A DNA stretch of 64,000 bases from an uncultured Mediterranea sp. (GCA_945879145.1 CAMCUZ010000007.1:1-64000); one strand, 5' to 3'. Shown: positions 9,698-20,078, counted from the stretch's first letter. The notes: generated by a model from the sequence alone, not told the origin. Made by a program: numbers and translations.

Positions 9698-12262
9698 ATG
9701 AAGATTAAAGTTAGTAATGTAAACACTCCCAATTGGAAAGACGTGAACGTTCGCTCACGCGTTCCTGCCGAATTGGAGAAATTGTCTGAACTTGCACGCA
9801 ACATCTGGTGGTCGTGGAACTACGAAGCCACCGAGCTGTTCCGTGACCTTGATCCCGTTCTGTGGAAAGAAGTAGGCCAGAACCCTGTCCTGCTGCTGGA
9901 ACGTATGAGCTACGCTAAACTGGAAGAACTGGCTGCTGACCAGGTAATCCTTCGCCGTATGGAAGACGTCTATTCCAAGTTCCGCACCTACATGGATGTA
10001 GAACCTGACAAGAAGCGTCCTTCTGTTGCTTACTTTAGTATGGAATATGGTTTGAACCATGTACTTAAGATATATTCAGGTGGTCTGGGCGTATTGGCCG
10101 GTGACTACCTGAAAGAGGCTTCTGACAGCAATGTTGATCTCTGTGCTGTAGGTTTCCTCTATCGCTATGGCTACTTTACGCAGACCCTCTCCATGGATGG
10201 TCAGCAGATTGCCAACTACGAAGCTCAGAACTTTGGCCAGCTGCCCCTGGATGCCGTGCTCGATGAGAACGGTAACCACGTGGTAGTTGACGTACCCTAC
10301 TTGAACTACTTTGTTCACGCCTACGTATGGCGTGTTAACGTTGGTCGCATTGCTCTCTACCTGCTCGATACCGACAATGAGATGAACAGCGAGTTCGACC
10401 GCTCCATCACGCACCAGCTGTATGGTGGTGACTGGGAGAACCGCCTTAAGCAGGAGATTCTGCTCGGTATCGGTGGTATGCTGACGCTCAAGAAGCTTGG
10501 TATCAAGAAGGACGTTTACCACTGCAACGAGGGCCACGCCGCCCTGATTAACGTTCAGCGTATCTGCGACTACGTAGAGAGTGGCCTCACCTTCAACCAG
10601 GCTATCGAGTTGGTTCGCGCCTCTTCGCTCTATACCGTACACACCCCCGTGCCCGCTGGTCACGACTACTTCGACGAAGGCCTCTTTGGCAAGTATATGG
10701 GTGGCTATCCCCAGCGTATGGGTATCACCTGGGATGAGCTGATGGATATGGGCCGCAACAATCCGGGTGATAAGGGTGAGCGTTTCTGCATGTCAGTCTT
10801 CGCCTGCAACACCTCACAGGAGGTGAACGGTGTAAGCTGGCTCCACGGTAAGGTGTCGCAGGAGATGTTTGCTCCCATCTGGAAGGGTTACTTCCCCGAA
10901 GAGAATCACGTAGGTTATGTTACCAACGGTGTACACTTCCCCACATGGAGTGCAACCGAGTGGAAACAGCTCTACGCTCGTCACTTCGACGAGAACTTCT
11001 GGTACGACCAGTCGAACCAGAAGATCTGGGAGGCCATCTACAATGTGCCCGACGAAGAGATTTGGAAGACCCGCATGGCACTGAAGAACAAGCTTATCGA
11101 CTACGTGCGCAAGCAGTATCGTGAGACTTGGCTGAAGAACCAGGGTGATCCCTCACGCATCGTAGCTCTGCTCGATAAGATCAACCCCAACGCCCTGCTC
11201 ATCGGTTTTGGTCGCCGCTTTGCTACCTACAAGCGTGCCCACCTGCTCTTCACCGACCTAGAGCGTCTGTCCAAGATTGTCAACAACCCCGACTATCCCG
11301 TGCAGTTCCTCTTCACTGGTAAGGCTCACCCCCACGATGGTGCTGGTCAGGGTCTGATCAAGAAGATTATCGAAATCTCTCGTCGTCCTGAGTTCCTCGG
11401 TAAGATTATCTTCCTGGAGAACTACGACATGCAGCTGGCTCGTCGCCTGGTATCGGGTGTAGATATCTGGTTGAATACTCCGACTCGTCCCCTCGAAGCT
11501 TCTGGTACCTCTGGCGAAAAGGCCCTGATGAATGGTGTGGTTAACTTCTCTGTACTCGACGGTTGGTGGCTCGAAGGCTATCGCGAAGGTGCAGGTTGGG
11601 CTCTGACTGAAAAGCGCACCTACCAGAATCAGGAACATCAGGATCAGCTCGATGCTGCTACCATCTACAGCATCCTTGAGCAGGAGATTCTTCCTCTCTA
11701 CTACGCTCGCAACAAGAAGGGCTATTCAGAGGGTTGGGTACGCACCATTAAGAACTCCATTGCACAGATTGCTCCCCATTATACCATGAAGCGTCAGCTC
11801 GATGACTACTTCGAGAAGTTCTATAACAAGGAGGCTAAGCGCTTCAAGATGCTTGCTGCCAACGACAACGCCAAGGCCAAGGAGATTGCTGCTTGGAAGG
11901 AAGAGGTTGCCGCCAAGTGGGATAGCATTGAGATTGTAAAGAGCGAGAAGTGTGAAGAGTTGCTGAAGGGCTCTGTCGAGAGCGGTAAACAGTACACCAT
12001 CACCTACGTAGTGGATGAGAAGGGCTTGAACGATGCTGTTGGCATTGAGCTCGTTACCATTTACACTGGTACTGATGGCAAACAGCACATCTACTCGATC
12101 GATCCGTTCGAGGTAGTGAAGAAGGAGGGTACCCTCTATACCTTCCAGGCTAAGCACGAACTGGAGAACGCTGGCAGCTTCAAGGTTTGCTACCGCATGT
12201 ATCCTAAGAATGCTGACCTGCCTCACCGTCAGGACTTCTGCTACGTACGCTGGTTCATTTAA
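9698..12262 (+). CDS. glgP: Alpha-glucan (glycogen) phosphorylase, GT35
   Basis: This 854-residue enzyme releases glucose 1-phosphate from the non-reducing ends of glycogen or maltodextrin. An N-terminal DUF3417-like region of about 100 residues ([19 protein letters not shown]) precedes the phosphorylase core. The pyridoxal-phosphate lysine lies in [14 protein letters not shown], and [10 protein letters not shown] is also typical of the alpha-glucan phosphorylase branch. About 120 extra residues follow the core at the C-terminus, including a region ([17 protein letters not shown]) that looks like a small beta domain. A terminator lies about 35 bases after the stop. Confidence 0.95.
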   Translation: MKIKVSNVNTPNWKDVNVRSRVPAELEKLSELARNIWWSWNYEATELFRDLDPVLWKEVGQNPVLLLERMSYAKLEELAADQVILRRMEDVYSKFRTYMDVEPDKKRPSVAYFSMEYGLNHVLKIYSGGLGVLAGDYLKEASDSNVDLCAVGFLYRYGYFTQTLSMDGQQIANYEAQNFGQLPLDAVLDENGNHVVVDVPYLNYFVHAYVWRVNVGRIALYLLDTDNEMNSEFDRSITHQLYGGDWENRLKQEILLGIGGMLTLKKLGIKKDVYHCNEGHAALINVQRICDYVESGLTFNQAIELVRASSLYTVHTPVPAGHDYFDEGLFGKYMGGYPQRMGITWDELMDMGRNNPGDKGERFCMSVFACNTSQEVNGVSWLHGKVSQEMFAPIWKGYFPEENHVGYVTNGVHFPTWSATEWKQLYARHFDENFWYDQSNQKIWEAIYNVPDEEIWKTRMALKNKLIDYVRKQYRETWLKNQGDPSRIVALLDKINPNALLIGFGRRFATYKRAHLLFTDLERLSKIVNNPDYPVQFLFTGKAHPHDGAGQGLIKKIIEISRRPEFLGKIIFLENYDMQLARRLVSGVDIWLNTPTRPLEASGTSGEKALMNGVVNFSVLDGWWLEGYREGAGWALTEKRTYQNQEHQDQLDAATIYSILEQEILPLYYARNKKGYSEGWVRTIKNSIAQIAPHYTMKRQLDDYFEKFYNKEAKRFKMLAANDNAKAKEIAAWKEEVAAKWDSIEIVKSEKCEELLKGSVESGKQYTITYVVDEKGLNDAVGIELVTIYTGTDGKQHIYSIDPFEVVKKEGTLYTFQAKHELENAGSFKVCYRMYPKNADLPHRQDFCYVRWFI

Positions 12263-12296
12263 TTTCCGGCAGGTAGACCGTAGTGTTCATAGATAA

Positions 12297-12336
12297 AAGA
12301 GCCACCAGGATGATTGATTCTGGCGGCTCTTTCTTT
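12297..12336 (+). terminator. Terminator after glgP
   Basis: A stem of about 10 bp (GAGCCACCAG with CTGGCGGCTC, one mismatch) at 12299-12308 and 12320-12329 is followed by TTTCTTTCT. It ends the glycogen synthase/phosphorylase unit. The following stretch 12337-12443 shows no gene. Confidence 0.85.
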
Positions 12337-12444
12337 CTATGCCCATGCATGCTTTTTGCTTGGCAAAGTGACAAATCATTTGGCTATAGAATTGACTTAT
12401 GTCAAGAAATGGTAGATAAAAGTGAAGAAAAGTAGGGCTTCTTC

Positions 12445-12474
12445 TTGGAGGTTTCTCAGAAAGCCGTACCTTTG
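12445..12474 (+). promoter_or_regulatory. Promoter of the small RNA candidate
   Basis: A TTG element at 12445-12447, a 19-bp spacer and TACCTTTG at 12467-12474 match the Bacteroidota -33/-7 promoter. No open reading frame starts downstream before the terminator at 12518, so the product is probably an untranslated RNA. Confidence 0.7.
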
Positions 12475-12478
12475 CAAC

Positions 12479-12542
12479 GTGTTTTTCATGGTATTAGATT
12501 TAAGGTTAACAAAGGTTGGAGTACAGCGGTACTCCTTTTTTT
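12479..12542 (+). ncRNA. Small non-coding RNA candidate, about 65 nt
   Basis: The segment has its own promoter, begins CGTGTTTTTCATGG, and ends in a perfect intrinsic terminator (GGAGTAC at 12518-12524, GTACTCC at 12529-12535, then seven T). The middle part (TTAGATTTAAGGTTAACAAA) has no long ORF and no obvious stem. From memory, very similar short sequences recur in other Bacteroidales genomes, but this was not checked. The unit stands alone between glgP and the convergent S9 peptidase gene. A trans-acting sRNA or a terminated leader of a lost gene are both possible. The 5' end is estimated from the promoter. Confidence 0.7.
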
Positions 12543-12572
12543 ATGTCCATACCCCAACGCATATAAAAAAAT

Positions 12573-12605
12573 AGCCTCCCCGTGTCCGTCGTGGATGGGG
12601 AGGCT
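12573..12605. terminator. Bidirectional terminator
   Basis: AGCCTCCCC (12573-12581) pairs with GGGGAGGCT (12597-12605). T runs follow on both strands (TTTTT on plus; seven T on minus, read from AAAAAAA at 12565-12571). It ends the minus-strand S9 peptidase unit and blocks read-through from the small RNA side. Confidence 0.88.
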
Positions 12606-12641
12606 TTTTCGGTATTACACCTTTATGGGGCGCGCTGCTTA

Positions 12642-14807
12642 CTATGCGGGTTTCAACCAGCGGTCGAGCCAGCGGAAGAAGGTGCGTTGCCAGAGAATGC
12701 CGTTTTGCGGCTTCAGTACCCAGTGATTCTCGTCGGGGTAGATAAGTAGCTGGGCCGGTACTCCGCGCATTACAGCTGCGTCGAAAGCTGCCATGGCATG
12801 GTTAGGCAGGATGCGGTAATCCTTTTCGCCGTGGATGCAGAGGATGGGCGTGTCCCAGCGGTCAACGAATCGGTGGGGTGAGTTGGCAAACGTGCGTTGT
12901 GCTACAGCATTCTGCTTCTCCCAGTAGGCACCGCCCATGTCCCAGTTAGCAAACCACTTCTCTTCCGTCTCCAGATACTGCATCTCCAGGTTGAAAATAC
13001 CATCGTGGGCGATGAAGGCCTTGAAGCGCTTGTTATGATGTCCAGCCAGCCAATAGACGGAGAAGCCGCCGAAGCTGGCACCTACACAGCCCAGATGGTC
13101 GCGGTCCACGTAGGGTTCTGTGCAGAACTCGTCAATGGCCGTGAAGTAATCCTTCATGCATTGACCACCGTAGTCGCCGCTGATTTGCTCGTTCCATTCG
13201 GGACCGAAACCTGGCAATCCGCGGCGGTTGGGAGCCACGATGATGTAGCCCTGAGCAGCCATCACCTGGAAGTTCCAGCGGTAGCTCCAGAACTGGCTGA
13301 CGGGGCTCTGCGGTCCGCCTTCACAGAAGAGTAGGGTGGGGTACTTCTTTGAGGGATCAAAGTGGGGTGGATAGATAATCCATGAGAGCATCTGCTGCCC
13401 ATCGGTAGTCTTCTGCCAGCGGGCTTCTATACGGCCCATATCTACTTGGTCATAGATGTGCTGGTTGACGTGTGAGAGCTGCACCTCTTCGGCACCAATG
13501 CGGAAGATTTCATCGCCCATGCTCATGGAATGGCGTTTGGCTACCAGCTCGTTGCCCAGCAGGGCGAGTGAGCCATAGTCAGCCACCGTAGAGGTGATGA
13601 GCTCGATACGGCAGGCTGTGGGGTCTTGCTCCTCCGACTGGTCAAGGTGGAGGCAATAGATCTGTTCCAGTCCGTGCCAGATGCCGAGGAAGTAGATGGT
13701 TTGCGAGTCGGTGTTCCAAAGGAACTGATCGACGTTGCTGCGAAAGGCTTTGCTCACGAAGCGCTTCTCCCCCGTGGTACGATCCATGACAATCAGTCGG
13801 TTGAGGTCAGCTTCGTAGCCGTCGCGCTCCATGCTCTGCCAGGCAATGTAACGTCCGTCGGGCGAATATTGGGGATTGGTATCGTAGCCCATGTACTCCT
13901 TGGCCTGTTCAGCAGATTTGCAGAGGTTGGTCGTACGGCCGGTGTTAAGGTCGTACTCGTAGATGTCTGAGTCGGTGGAGATGGCGTAAGCCAGTCCCGT
14001 CTTCTTGCGGCAGGTGTAGGCTACCTTGTCGCTAGCGGGGCTCCAGGCCAACTGCTCGATGCCTCCGAAGGGCTTCATTGGGCTCTCAAAGGGTTCACCT
14101 TCGAGCAGGTCGCGGACGTTGCTGATTCCATTGCCGTCAAAGTCGGCCACGAAAGGGTGGGGAGCTGTGGTAGTCCACTCATCCCAGTGTTTGTACATCA
14201 GGTCTTCCACAATCACTCCGCTGGCCATCGGCAGGTCAGGGTACTCTTCTGCAGTGCTCTTCACGGTCTTGACTTGAGCTATGAAGAGCAATTTTTGGCC
14301 GTTAGGTGAGAAAGCAAAGCCCTCGATATCGCCCTCGTAGTGGGTCAGTTGGTGTCGGTCAGTGCCGTCAGGATTCATTTCCCAGACCTGGCTGCCGTCG
14401 CCCCCTTCATTGCTTAGGTAGGCTATGCGGCTGCCCTGCTTGATCCAGATGGGCTGACTTTGCTGGAAGTTGTCGCGGGTGAGTTGCTGGAGGTTGCTGC
14501 CGTCGGCCTGCATCACGTAGAGCTCACGGTTGCTGCGGTTCTGCTCTACACTGTAGTAGGCCACGGAGTAGGCTATCTGCTCGCCATTGGGTGCTACGCT
14601 GACGTCGCCGATACGGCCCATAGCCCAAAGGGCTTCGGGGGTAAACTGGCGGTTGGTTAGCTGGATGGTTGATGGCCCGATGAGGGGGCGCTGGTCGGCT
14701 GCCTGCTCCTTCGAGCTGGAGCTGCACGAAGCCAAGAGAATGGCTGCTGACATAGATAGTATGCTTAGGGGTTTCATAATGTTCTGAGGATTAGTTTTTT
14801 TCTTCAT
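12642..14807 (-). CDS. S9 family peptidase (prolyl oligopeptidase type), lipoprotein
   Basis: This 721-residue serine peptidase is likely anchored by lipid outside the cytoplasm. The lipobox LLASC follows a short hydrophobic stretch. The start at 14807 overlaps the yidC stop (TAATG); a second ATG ten codons on (MKPLSILSMSAA) would give a more normal signal peptide. The N-terminal half has WD40/TolB-like propeller repeats (PNGEQIAYSVAYYS, SPDGRYIAWQS). The C-terminal alpha/beta hydrolase has GASFGG with Ser578, Asp663 in GEKDYR and His695 in DENHW. It probably cleaves peptides from their N-termini, as dipeptidyl or acylaminoacyl peptidases do. Exact specificity is unknown. Confidence 0.92.
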   Translation of the reverse strand: MKKKTNPQNIMKPLSILSMSAAILLASCSSSSKEQAADQRPLIGPSTIQLTNRQFTPEALWAMGRIGDVSVAPNGEQIAYSVAYYSVEQNRSNRELYVMQADGSNLQQLTRDNFQQSQPIWIKQGSRIAYLSNEGGDGSQVWEMNPDGTDRHQLTHYEGDIEGFAFSPNGQKLLFIAQVKTVKSTAEEYPDLPMASGVIVEDLMYKHWDEWTTTAPHPFVADFDGNGISNVRDLLEGEPFESPMKPFGGIEQLAWSPASDKVAYTCRKKTGLAYAISTDSDIYEYDLNTGRTTNLCKSAEQAKEYMGYDTNPQYSPDGRYIAWQSMERDGYEADLNRLIVMDRTTGEKRFVSKAFRSNVDQFLWNTDSQTIYFLGIWHGLEQIYCLHLDQSEEQDPTACRIELITSTVADYGSLALLGNELVAKRHSMSMGDEIFRIGAEEVQLSHVNQHIYDQVDMGRIEARWQKTTDGQQMLSWIIYPPHFDPSKKYPTLLFCEGGPQSPVSQFWSYRWNFQVMAAQGYIIVAPNRRGLPGFGPEWNEQISGDYGGQCMKDYFTAIDEFCTEPYVDRDHLGCVGASFGGFSVYWLAGHHNKRFKAFIAHDGIFNLEMQYLETEEKWFANWDMGGAYWEKQNAVAQRTFANSPHRFVDRWDTPILCIHGEKDYRILPNHAMAAFDAAVMRGVPAQLLIYPDENHWVLKPQNGILWQRTFFRWLDRWLKPA

Positions 14808-16663
14808 TATCCCTTTCTCTGCTGTTCGCGTTGGCGCATCAGCTCCTCTTGTTGCTTCTGCATGGCCTCCAGTCGGGCAGCAAAGCCGGTCTTCTTCATC
14901 TTTTTGGGATCCTTCTTGTTGGCCTCGAGCTGCGCCAGAAGCTTGGCTTCATCGGTGGTGCGGCGCATCACGATGGTGGTCACCACGCCGATGAGCGTAG
15001 AGAGGAAGTAATAATAGTTCAAGCCGGCGGGGTAATCGTTAAGGATAAAGAAGAACATGAGCGGCATGAGGTACTGCATCCACTTCATAGCAGCCATCTG
15101 CGGGTTGGCTCCGTTGTCCTGCTGCTGCATCATATACTTGGTGTTCAGGATGGTAGTGACTGTCATCAGGAGGCAGAAGATGCTGATGTGGTCACCCAGG
15201 AAGGGGATGTGGGGGAAGGTGATGAGCGCATCGTAGGTAGAGAGGTCATCCGCCCAGAGGAAGCTCTGCTGACGCAGTTCAATGGCGCTCGGCACAAAGA
15301 AGAAGAGGGCCATGATGACTGGCATCTGGATGAGCATGGGCAGGCAACCACCCATGGGGCTCACACCATACTGACTATAGAGGGCCATCACCTCTTGCTG
15401 TTTCTTCATGGCATCCTCTTGCTTGGGATACTTCTGGTTGATAGCATCGATTTTCGGCTTGAGCACGCGCATCTTAGCCGATGAGATGTAGGTCTTCCAG
15501 GTAGTGGGGTAGATGACGATTTTTACAATCAGCGTCATGAGCAGCAGGACGATACCCATGCTCAGTCCCCAGCCCGTGAGCCAGTCGAAGAGGTTGATGG
15601 TGAAGATGAGGTTCACCCAGCGGATGATAGGCCAGCCCAGATAAACCAGTTTATTGAGGTCCCAGTCGTGGTCGCGGCCACGATCGAGGGCGCTGAGCGT
15701 CTTGTAATGGTTGGGGCCCAGGTAGAAGTTGAGCAGTGTGGGTTGGGCACCCGTAGGGTCAAAGGGGGTGCTCATCTCAGCGCGATAGCTCTTGATGTAG
15801 CCACTGCCCTGTGACTCCATCTGGCTGGATAGTTTACTTTGTGTGAACTTGGCGTCGCTAATCAGCACGGCCGAGAAGAACTGGTTCTTGAAGGCAATCC
15901 AGTTGAGCGGTTCAGCCACCTCCTTCTCCTCGTTCGAGGCGGCAGAGAGGGTCTTGGTGCCTTCATCGTAGAGCTTGTAGGTGAGTTCAGCCAAACGGTT
16001 CTCATAGGTGTAACCCTTCTCAATCTGACGTGCGCGCTGCTGCCACTCAATATCTACACTCTGTTTGCCGTTAGAGAGCTTGTCAGCCATGCCTACGGCT
16101 TGCAGAGCTATCTGCACCAAGTAACTGCCCGGTTGGAGCGTGTAGGTCAGGTCGATATAGCTCGTTGCATCGGCCTGCAGACGCATGGTCAGCGTGGTGT
16201 CAGTTTGGGCTACGGGGGTGAAGATGTAGTCAGCCGTTTGGATGGTCTCCCGCTGGTTGTAGAAGAGGAAGTTCATCGAGGCGTCGTTGCCGCTGAAGAG
16301 GCTGACGGGTGTCACCTTGTCCTGCTCCATGTAGTTCTTGATGATGGCCGAGGCGATGCGTCCGCCCTTGCTGTCCACGGTGAGTCGGATGAGGTCGTTC
16401 TCAATGGTGAATTGCTTCTCCTCACCCTGTCGGGCTGCAAAGAAGAGGGCTGTAGAGTCGGTTGCCGCCTTGAGTTGTCGTTCGTTAGCCAGGGCGGCTT
16501 CGGCCTTCTGCTTGAGTTCGGCCTCGCGCTTCTGCACCTGCGCAATCGAGTCATAATAATGTTGCTGGGCTTGCAGTTGCTCTTCACTGGGGCGGCTGTA
16601 CCAGCTGAAGCCAATCAGCAGCAGGGCAATCAGCACAAGTCCGGTAATGGTGTTTTTGTCCAT
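14807..16663 (-). CDS. yidC: Membrane protein insertase YidC
   Basis: This 618-residue insertase places membrane proteins into the inner membrane, alone or with SecYEG. An N-terminal anchor (about residues 7-24, [15 protein letters not shown]) is followed by a large periplasmic beta domain to about 340. Then come the conserved core helices, including [20 protein letters not shown] and [19 protein letters not shown]. The C-terminus is highly charged ([11 protein letters not shown] to QREQQRKG), typical of ribosome-binding tails. It lies 66 bases downstream of pyrG and overlaps the next gene by one base. A small palindrome (ATAGGTA/TACCTAT, 16705-16722) lies in the pyrG-yidC gap. Confidence 0.96.
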   Translation of the reverse strand: MDKNTITGLVLIALLLIGFSWYSRPSEEQLQAQQHYYDSIAQVQKREAELKQKAEAALANERQLKAATDSTALFFAARQGEEKQFTIENDLIRLTVDSKGGRIASAIIKNYMEQDKVTPVSLFSGNDASMNFLFYNQRETIQTADYIFTPVAQTDTTLTMRLQADATSYIDLTYTLQPGSYLVQIALQAVGMADKLSNGKQSVDIEWQQRARQIEKGYTYENRLAELTYKLYDEGTKTLSAASNEEKEVAEPLNWIAFKNQFFSAVLISDAKFTQSKLSSQMESQGSGYIKSYRAEMSTPFDPTGAQPTLLNFYLGPNHYKTLSALDRGRDHDWDLNKLVYLGWPIIRWVNLIFTINLFDWLTGWGLSMGIVLLLMTLIVKIVIYPTTWKTYISSAKMRVLKPKIDAINQKYPKQEDAMKKQQEVMALYSQYGVSPMGGCLPMLIQMPVIMALFFFVPSAIELRQQSFLWADDLSTYDALITFPHIPFLGDHISIFCLLMTVTTILNTKYMMQQQDNGANPQMAAMKWMQYLMPLMFFFILNDYPAGLNYYYFLSTLIGVVTTIVMRRTTDEAKLLAQLEANKKDPKKMKKTGFAARLEAMQKQQEELMRQREQQRKG

Positions 16664-16729
16664 AAGTTATTTCTAAAAAGTTGGGTATTTTATACTATAT
16701 ATAAATAGGTATAGTTACCTATGTATTCG

Positions 16730-18367
16730 TTACTCCGTTAGGGGCTCCGTCTCTATCTGGGCCTCGTTTTCGATACAGGCCTTGACGAAGGATAAGAAGA
16801 GCGGGTGGGGATGAAGCACTGTACTGCTATACTCGGGATGGAACTGGGTGCCCACAAACCAGCGCAGTGAGGGAATCTCGACAATTTCCACCAGGTCGCT
16901 TTCAGGATTGATGCCTGTACACTTCATGCCAGCTGCCTCATATTCCTGCTTGTAGGCGTTGTTGAACTCGTAGCGGTGGCGGTGACGCTCCGAGATATGC
17001 TCGGTGCCGTAGGCCTCGTAGGCCTTGCTGCCGGGTTGAAGCACACATTCGTAAGCACCCAGGCGCATAGTACCACCCATGTTAGTGACAGACTTCTGCT
17101 CCTCCATGATGTCAATGACGTTGTGGGGCGTCTTTACGTTCATCTCGCGGCTGTTGGCATCGGCATATCCCAAAACGTTACGAGCAAACTCAATGGCGAT
17201 GCATTGCATGCCCAGACAGATGCCGAAGGTGGGGATATTGTGCGTACGGGCATACTTGATGGCTACAAACTTGCCGGGAATACCTCGCTCGCCAAATCCG
17301 GGACCTATCAGCACACCAGCCATCCCCTTCAGCTCTTGGGCTACATTCTCCTCTGTCAGCTTCTCGCTGTTGACAAAGTCCACCTTCACCTTGCGGTCGT
17401 TGTAGGTACCTGCCTGCGAGAGGGCTTCGCGGATGGATTTGTAGGCATCTTGCAGGTCGTACTTACCTACCAGGGCAATGTGGAGTGGCGTGGTACTTTC
17501 TGCCTTGTGGCGGCGTTCCAAGAAGGCACGCCAAGGGCCAAGTCCCGGAGTGTCGCCTACGGGAAGATCCATTTTGCGCAGGATGGTGGCGTCGAGCTTC
17601 TGAGCCTGCATCAAGATGGGTACTTCGTAGATAGTGGGGGCATCAATGCTCTGTACTACAGCCTCTTCATCCACGTTGCAGAATAGGGCCACCTTCTTGC
17701 GCAGGTTGGCGCTCAGCTCATGTTCGGTGCGCAGTACCAGCACGTCAGGCTGGATACCCATGCTCTGCAGCTCCTTCACCGAGTGCTGCGTGGGCTTGGT
17801 CTTCAGTTCACCTGCAGCAGCAAGGTAAGGCACGTAGGTCAGGTGTACGCAGAGGGCATCCTTACCCAGTTCCCACTTCAGCTGACGGATACTCTCCAAG
17901 AAGGGGAGAGACTCAATATCGCCTACCGTACCGCCAATCTCTGTGATGACGAAATCGAATTTGTACTTGTTGCCCAGCATCTTCACGTTGCGCTTAATCT
18001 CGTCGGTAATATGGGGAATAATCTGGATGGTCTTACCCAGGTAGTCTCCCCGGCGCTCTTTGTCGATAACGCTCTTGTAGATGCGTCCGGTTGTAATGTT
18101 GTTGGCCTTGGTGGTCTGGATGCCCAAGAACCGCTCGTAGTGTCCCAGGTCGAGGTCGGCCTCATGTCCATCCACGGTGACGTAGCACTCCCCGTGTTCG
18201 TATGGGTTAAGTGTACCTGGGTCAATGTTGATGTACGGGTCGAACTTCTGGATGGTCACTTTATAACCTCTTGCTTGAAGCAATTTGCCGATGGAGGAGG
18301 AAATGATGCCTTTGCCTAACGACGAGGCTACACCACCGGTAACGAAAATGTACTTTGTATCTCCCAC
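16730..18367 (-). CDS. pyrG: CTP synthase
   Basis: This 545-residue enzyme makes CTP from UTP with ATP and glutamine. The synthetase domain begins at once (KYIFVTGGVASSLGKG). The class I glutamine amidotransferase domain has Cys384 in FGICLGMQ and His510/Glu512 in FHPEY. The start is taken as GTG at 18367: all family members begin just before KYIFVTGG, and the upstream in-frame extension is basic, unlike the family, and reaches the promoter. It heads the pyrG-yidC-peptidase unit. A predicted -7 box at 18461-18468 leaves a leader of about 90 nt. Confidence 0.96.
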   Translation of the reverse strand: MGDTKYIFVTGGVASSLGKGIISSSIGKLLQARGYKVTIQKFDPYINIDPGTLNPYEHGECYVTVDGHEADLDLGHYERFLGIQTTKANNITTGRIYKSVIDKERRGDYLGKTIQIIPHITDEIKRNVKMLGNKYKFDFVITEIGGTVGDIESLPFLESIRQLKWELGKDALCVHLTYVPYLAAAGELKTKPTQHSVKELQSMGIQPDVLVLRTEHELSANLRKKVALFCNVDEEAVVQSIDAPTIYEVPILMQAQKLDATILRKMDLPVGDTPGLGPWRAFLERRHKAESTTPLHIALVGKYDLQDAYKSIREALSQAGTYNDRKVKVDFVNSEKLTEENVAQELKGMAGVLIGPGFGERGIPGKFVAIKYARTHNIPTFGICLGMQCIAIEFARNVLGYADANSREMNVKTPHNVIDIMEEQKSVTNMGGTMRLGAYECVLQPGSKAYEAYGTEHISERHRHRYEFNNAYKQEYEAAGMKCTGINPESDLVEIVEIPSLRWFVGTQFHPEYSSTVLHPHPLFLSFVKACIENEAQIETEPLTE

Positions 18368-18460
18368 AACAATTATGTTTTTAAGTTTATATTTTCTTGT
18401 TTTGTTTCTCTCAGACCTCAAATTCTCCCTGTTGGTTAGAGAATCCCGTCTTAAAAAGCG

Positions 18461-18468
18461 CAAAATTA
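18461..18468 (-). promoter_or_regulatory. -7 element of pyrG promoter
   Basis: Read on the minus strand this is TAATTTTG, a full match to TAnnTTTG, about 94 bases before the GTG start. It lies back to back with the DUF3078 promoter. No -33 match was found. Confidence 0.5.
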
Positions 18469-18543
18469 TAAAAAAAAAGAAAAGGCAGCCACTTTCTTTT
18501 GCACCTTTCTCTCACTTTTCTATGTTTTCTAAACATTTTAGCC

Positions 18544-18551
18544 TAAATTTG
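18544..18551 (+). promoter_or_regulatory. -7 element of DUF3078 gene promoter
   Basis: TAAATTTG matches TAnnTTTG and lies 29 bases before the ATG, so the leader would be only about 20 nt. No clear -33 element is seen. Confidence 0.55.
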
Positions 18552-18579
18552 CACACGAAAGAAACAAAGTGCTTTGAAT

Positions 18580-19992
18580 ATGATGAGAAATAAATTGCTT
18601 TTTAGCGCCATGGCTATGGCCTTTTCTATGGGGGCTTTTGCCCAGCAAAATGATACGCTGACAATAAATGAAGGGTTGCAAGGATTGATGAAGGATATCT
18701 TTATTGAGAAACTCGTGCCTCAGGCAGATACCTGCAGAGTTGATACTGTTTCCATTCTCTACGAACGCTATATGGGTGTACTGGATTATCTGAACGACCC
18801 GGCCACGCCACCCCGTCCGATTCTTATCGACGCCGACTATTATCGCCTCTTCCTCCCCTTTACCTATTATTATTCTGCCATCGACCAGGTCTCTGAGCTG
18901 ACTTTCCCACAGGCTATGCGCCAGCCCATTGGTCAACGGGATGCAGTCAAGCAGCTGGGCCTCGACCTGACTCCGTTGCAGAAGAAGCAGCGGATCAATA
19001 AGCAGGTGGACAAGGCGCTGCTTGCAGCCTACGTAAACCTCCCCAACTACATCCGCTATACCGAGGATGAGGTGATGAATGCCCGTGTGGTGAAAAATGA
19101 CCTGGCTAAAGAGGATGAGGTGCGTCCCTCGGTAGGGAAGATGGTGAAGAAGAATCCGCTCAAGGAGATCGATCGCGAAGGGGGTGTGGATATCCGTAAA
19201 CCCAATTGGTGGGTAACGGGTGGTAGCGGATCGCTCCAGATTACGCAGAACTACATCTCGGACAACTGGTATAAGGGCGGTGAGAGTACCAATGCCTTGC
19301 TGGCCAACTTGCAGCTCTATGCCAACTACAACGACAAGGAGAAGGTGCAATGGGAGAACCTGCTCGATGCTAAGCTGGGCTTCACCTCCGCACCCAGTGA
19401 TAAGTTCCACGATTACCTGGTCAACACCGACCAACTCCGACTCTATAGCAAGCTGGGTGTGCAGGCCGCCAAGAATTGGTACTACACCGTATCGACCGAG
19501 TTCAAGACCCAGTTCTGCAACGGATACAATGCCAACAGTGAGACCATGACCTCGGCCTTCTTTGCTCCAGCCGACTGGACCACCAGCGTCGGTATGGACT
19601 ACAAGCTCAAGACCAAGAAGGTGCAGCTCTCTGTCTTCCTGGCTCCTATCACCTACATGCTGCGCTACGTAGGTGCTAAAGAGGTGAATGAAACTTCGTT
19701 TGGTCTGGATGAGGGCAAGTGTGTGAAGCACAACTTCGGTTCCAACATCCGCCCCACGTTGAACTGGAAGATAGCATCTAACATCACCCTTGACTCGCGC
19801 ATTGACTTCCAGACCTCTTACCACTGGGCACGTATGGAGTGGGAGAATACGCTTAACTTCAACATCAACCGCTTCTTCTCCACCAAGCTCTACGTGCATG
19901 CCCGATTCGATGATAGCTCGGCTCCCACTACCGGAAGCAGCCACTTCCAGGTGAAAGAATTACTCAGTTTTGGCATCAATTACAAGTGGTAA
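18580..19992 (+). CDS. DUF3078 domain outer membrane protein
   Basis: This 470-residue protein has a signal peptide ending in GAFAQQ. The last 260 residues match my recollection of DUF3078: NWWVTGGSGSLQITQNYISD opens the region, followed by alternating beta strands rich in Trp, Tyr and Asn, and it ends in an aromatic residue (SFGINYKW). That is the usual signal for outer-membrane beta-barrel insertion. The N-terminal 190 residues are helical and charged. Function is unknown. Start codons at 18580 and 18583 are both possible. It has its own promoter, with no downstream partner on the same operon. Confidence 0.8.
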   Translation: MMRNKLLFSAMAMAFSMGAFAQQNDTLTINEGLQGLMKDIFIEKLVPQADTCRVDTVSILYERYMGVLDYLNDPATPPRPILIDADYYRLFLPFTYYYSAIDQVSELTFPQAMRQPIGQRDAVKQLGLDLTPLQKKQRINKQVDKALLAAYVNLPNYIRYTEDEVMNARVVKNDLAKEDEVRPSVGKMVKKNPLKEIDREGGVDIRKPNWWVTGGSGSLQITQNYISDNWYKGGESTNALLANLQLYANYNDKEKVQWENLLDAKLGFTSAPSDKFHDYLVNTDQLRLYSKLGVQAAKNWYYTVSTEFKTQFCNGYNANSETMTSAFFAPADWTTSVGMDYKLKTKKVQLSVFLAPITYMLRYVGAKEVNETSFGLDEGKCVKHNFGSNIRPTLNWKIASNITLDSRIDFQTSYHWARMEWENTLNFNINRFFSTKLYVHARFDDSSAPTTGSSHFQVKELLSFGINYKW

Positions 19993-20070
19993 TTCGAAAA
20001 AAGAGTGAAAAAAGGGTGTTTACGCACACGATTTTATCTCAAAGCATGTAGGGGTTTGGCAAAAAATGCG

Positions 20071-20078
20071 TAAATTTG
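20071..20078 (+). promoter_or_regulatory. -7 element of the rseC-rnf operon promoter
   Basis: TAAATTTG matches TAnnTTTG, 31 bases before the rseC-like ATG. A TTTG at 20055 is too close (12 bp) to be a standard -33 element. Confidence 0.5.

Noticed and set aside
18538..19944. A 468-codon minus-strand frame
   Set aside because: It is antisense to the DUF3078 gene, which has a signal peptide, promoter and family match.
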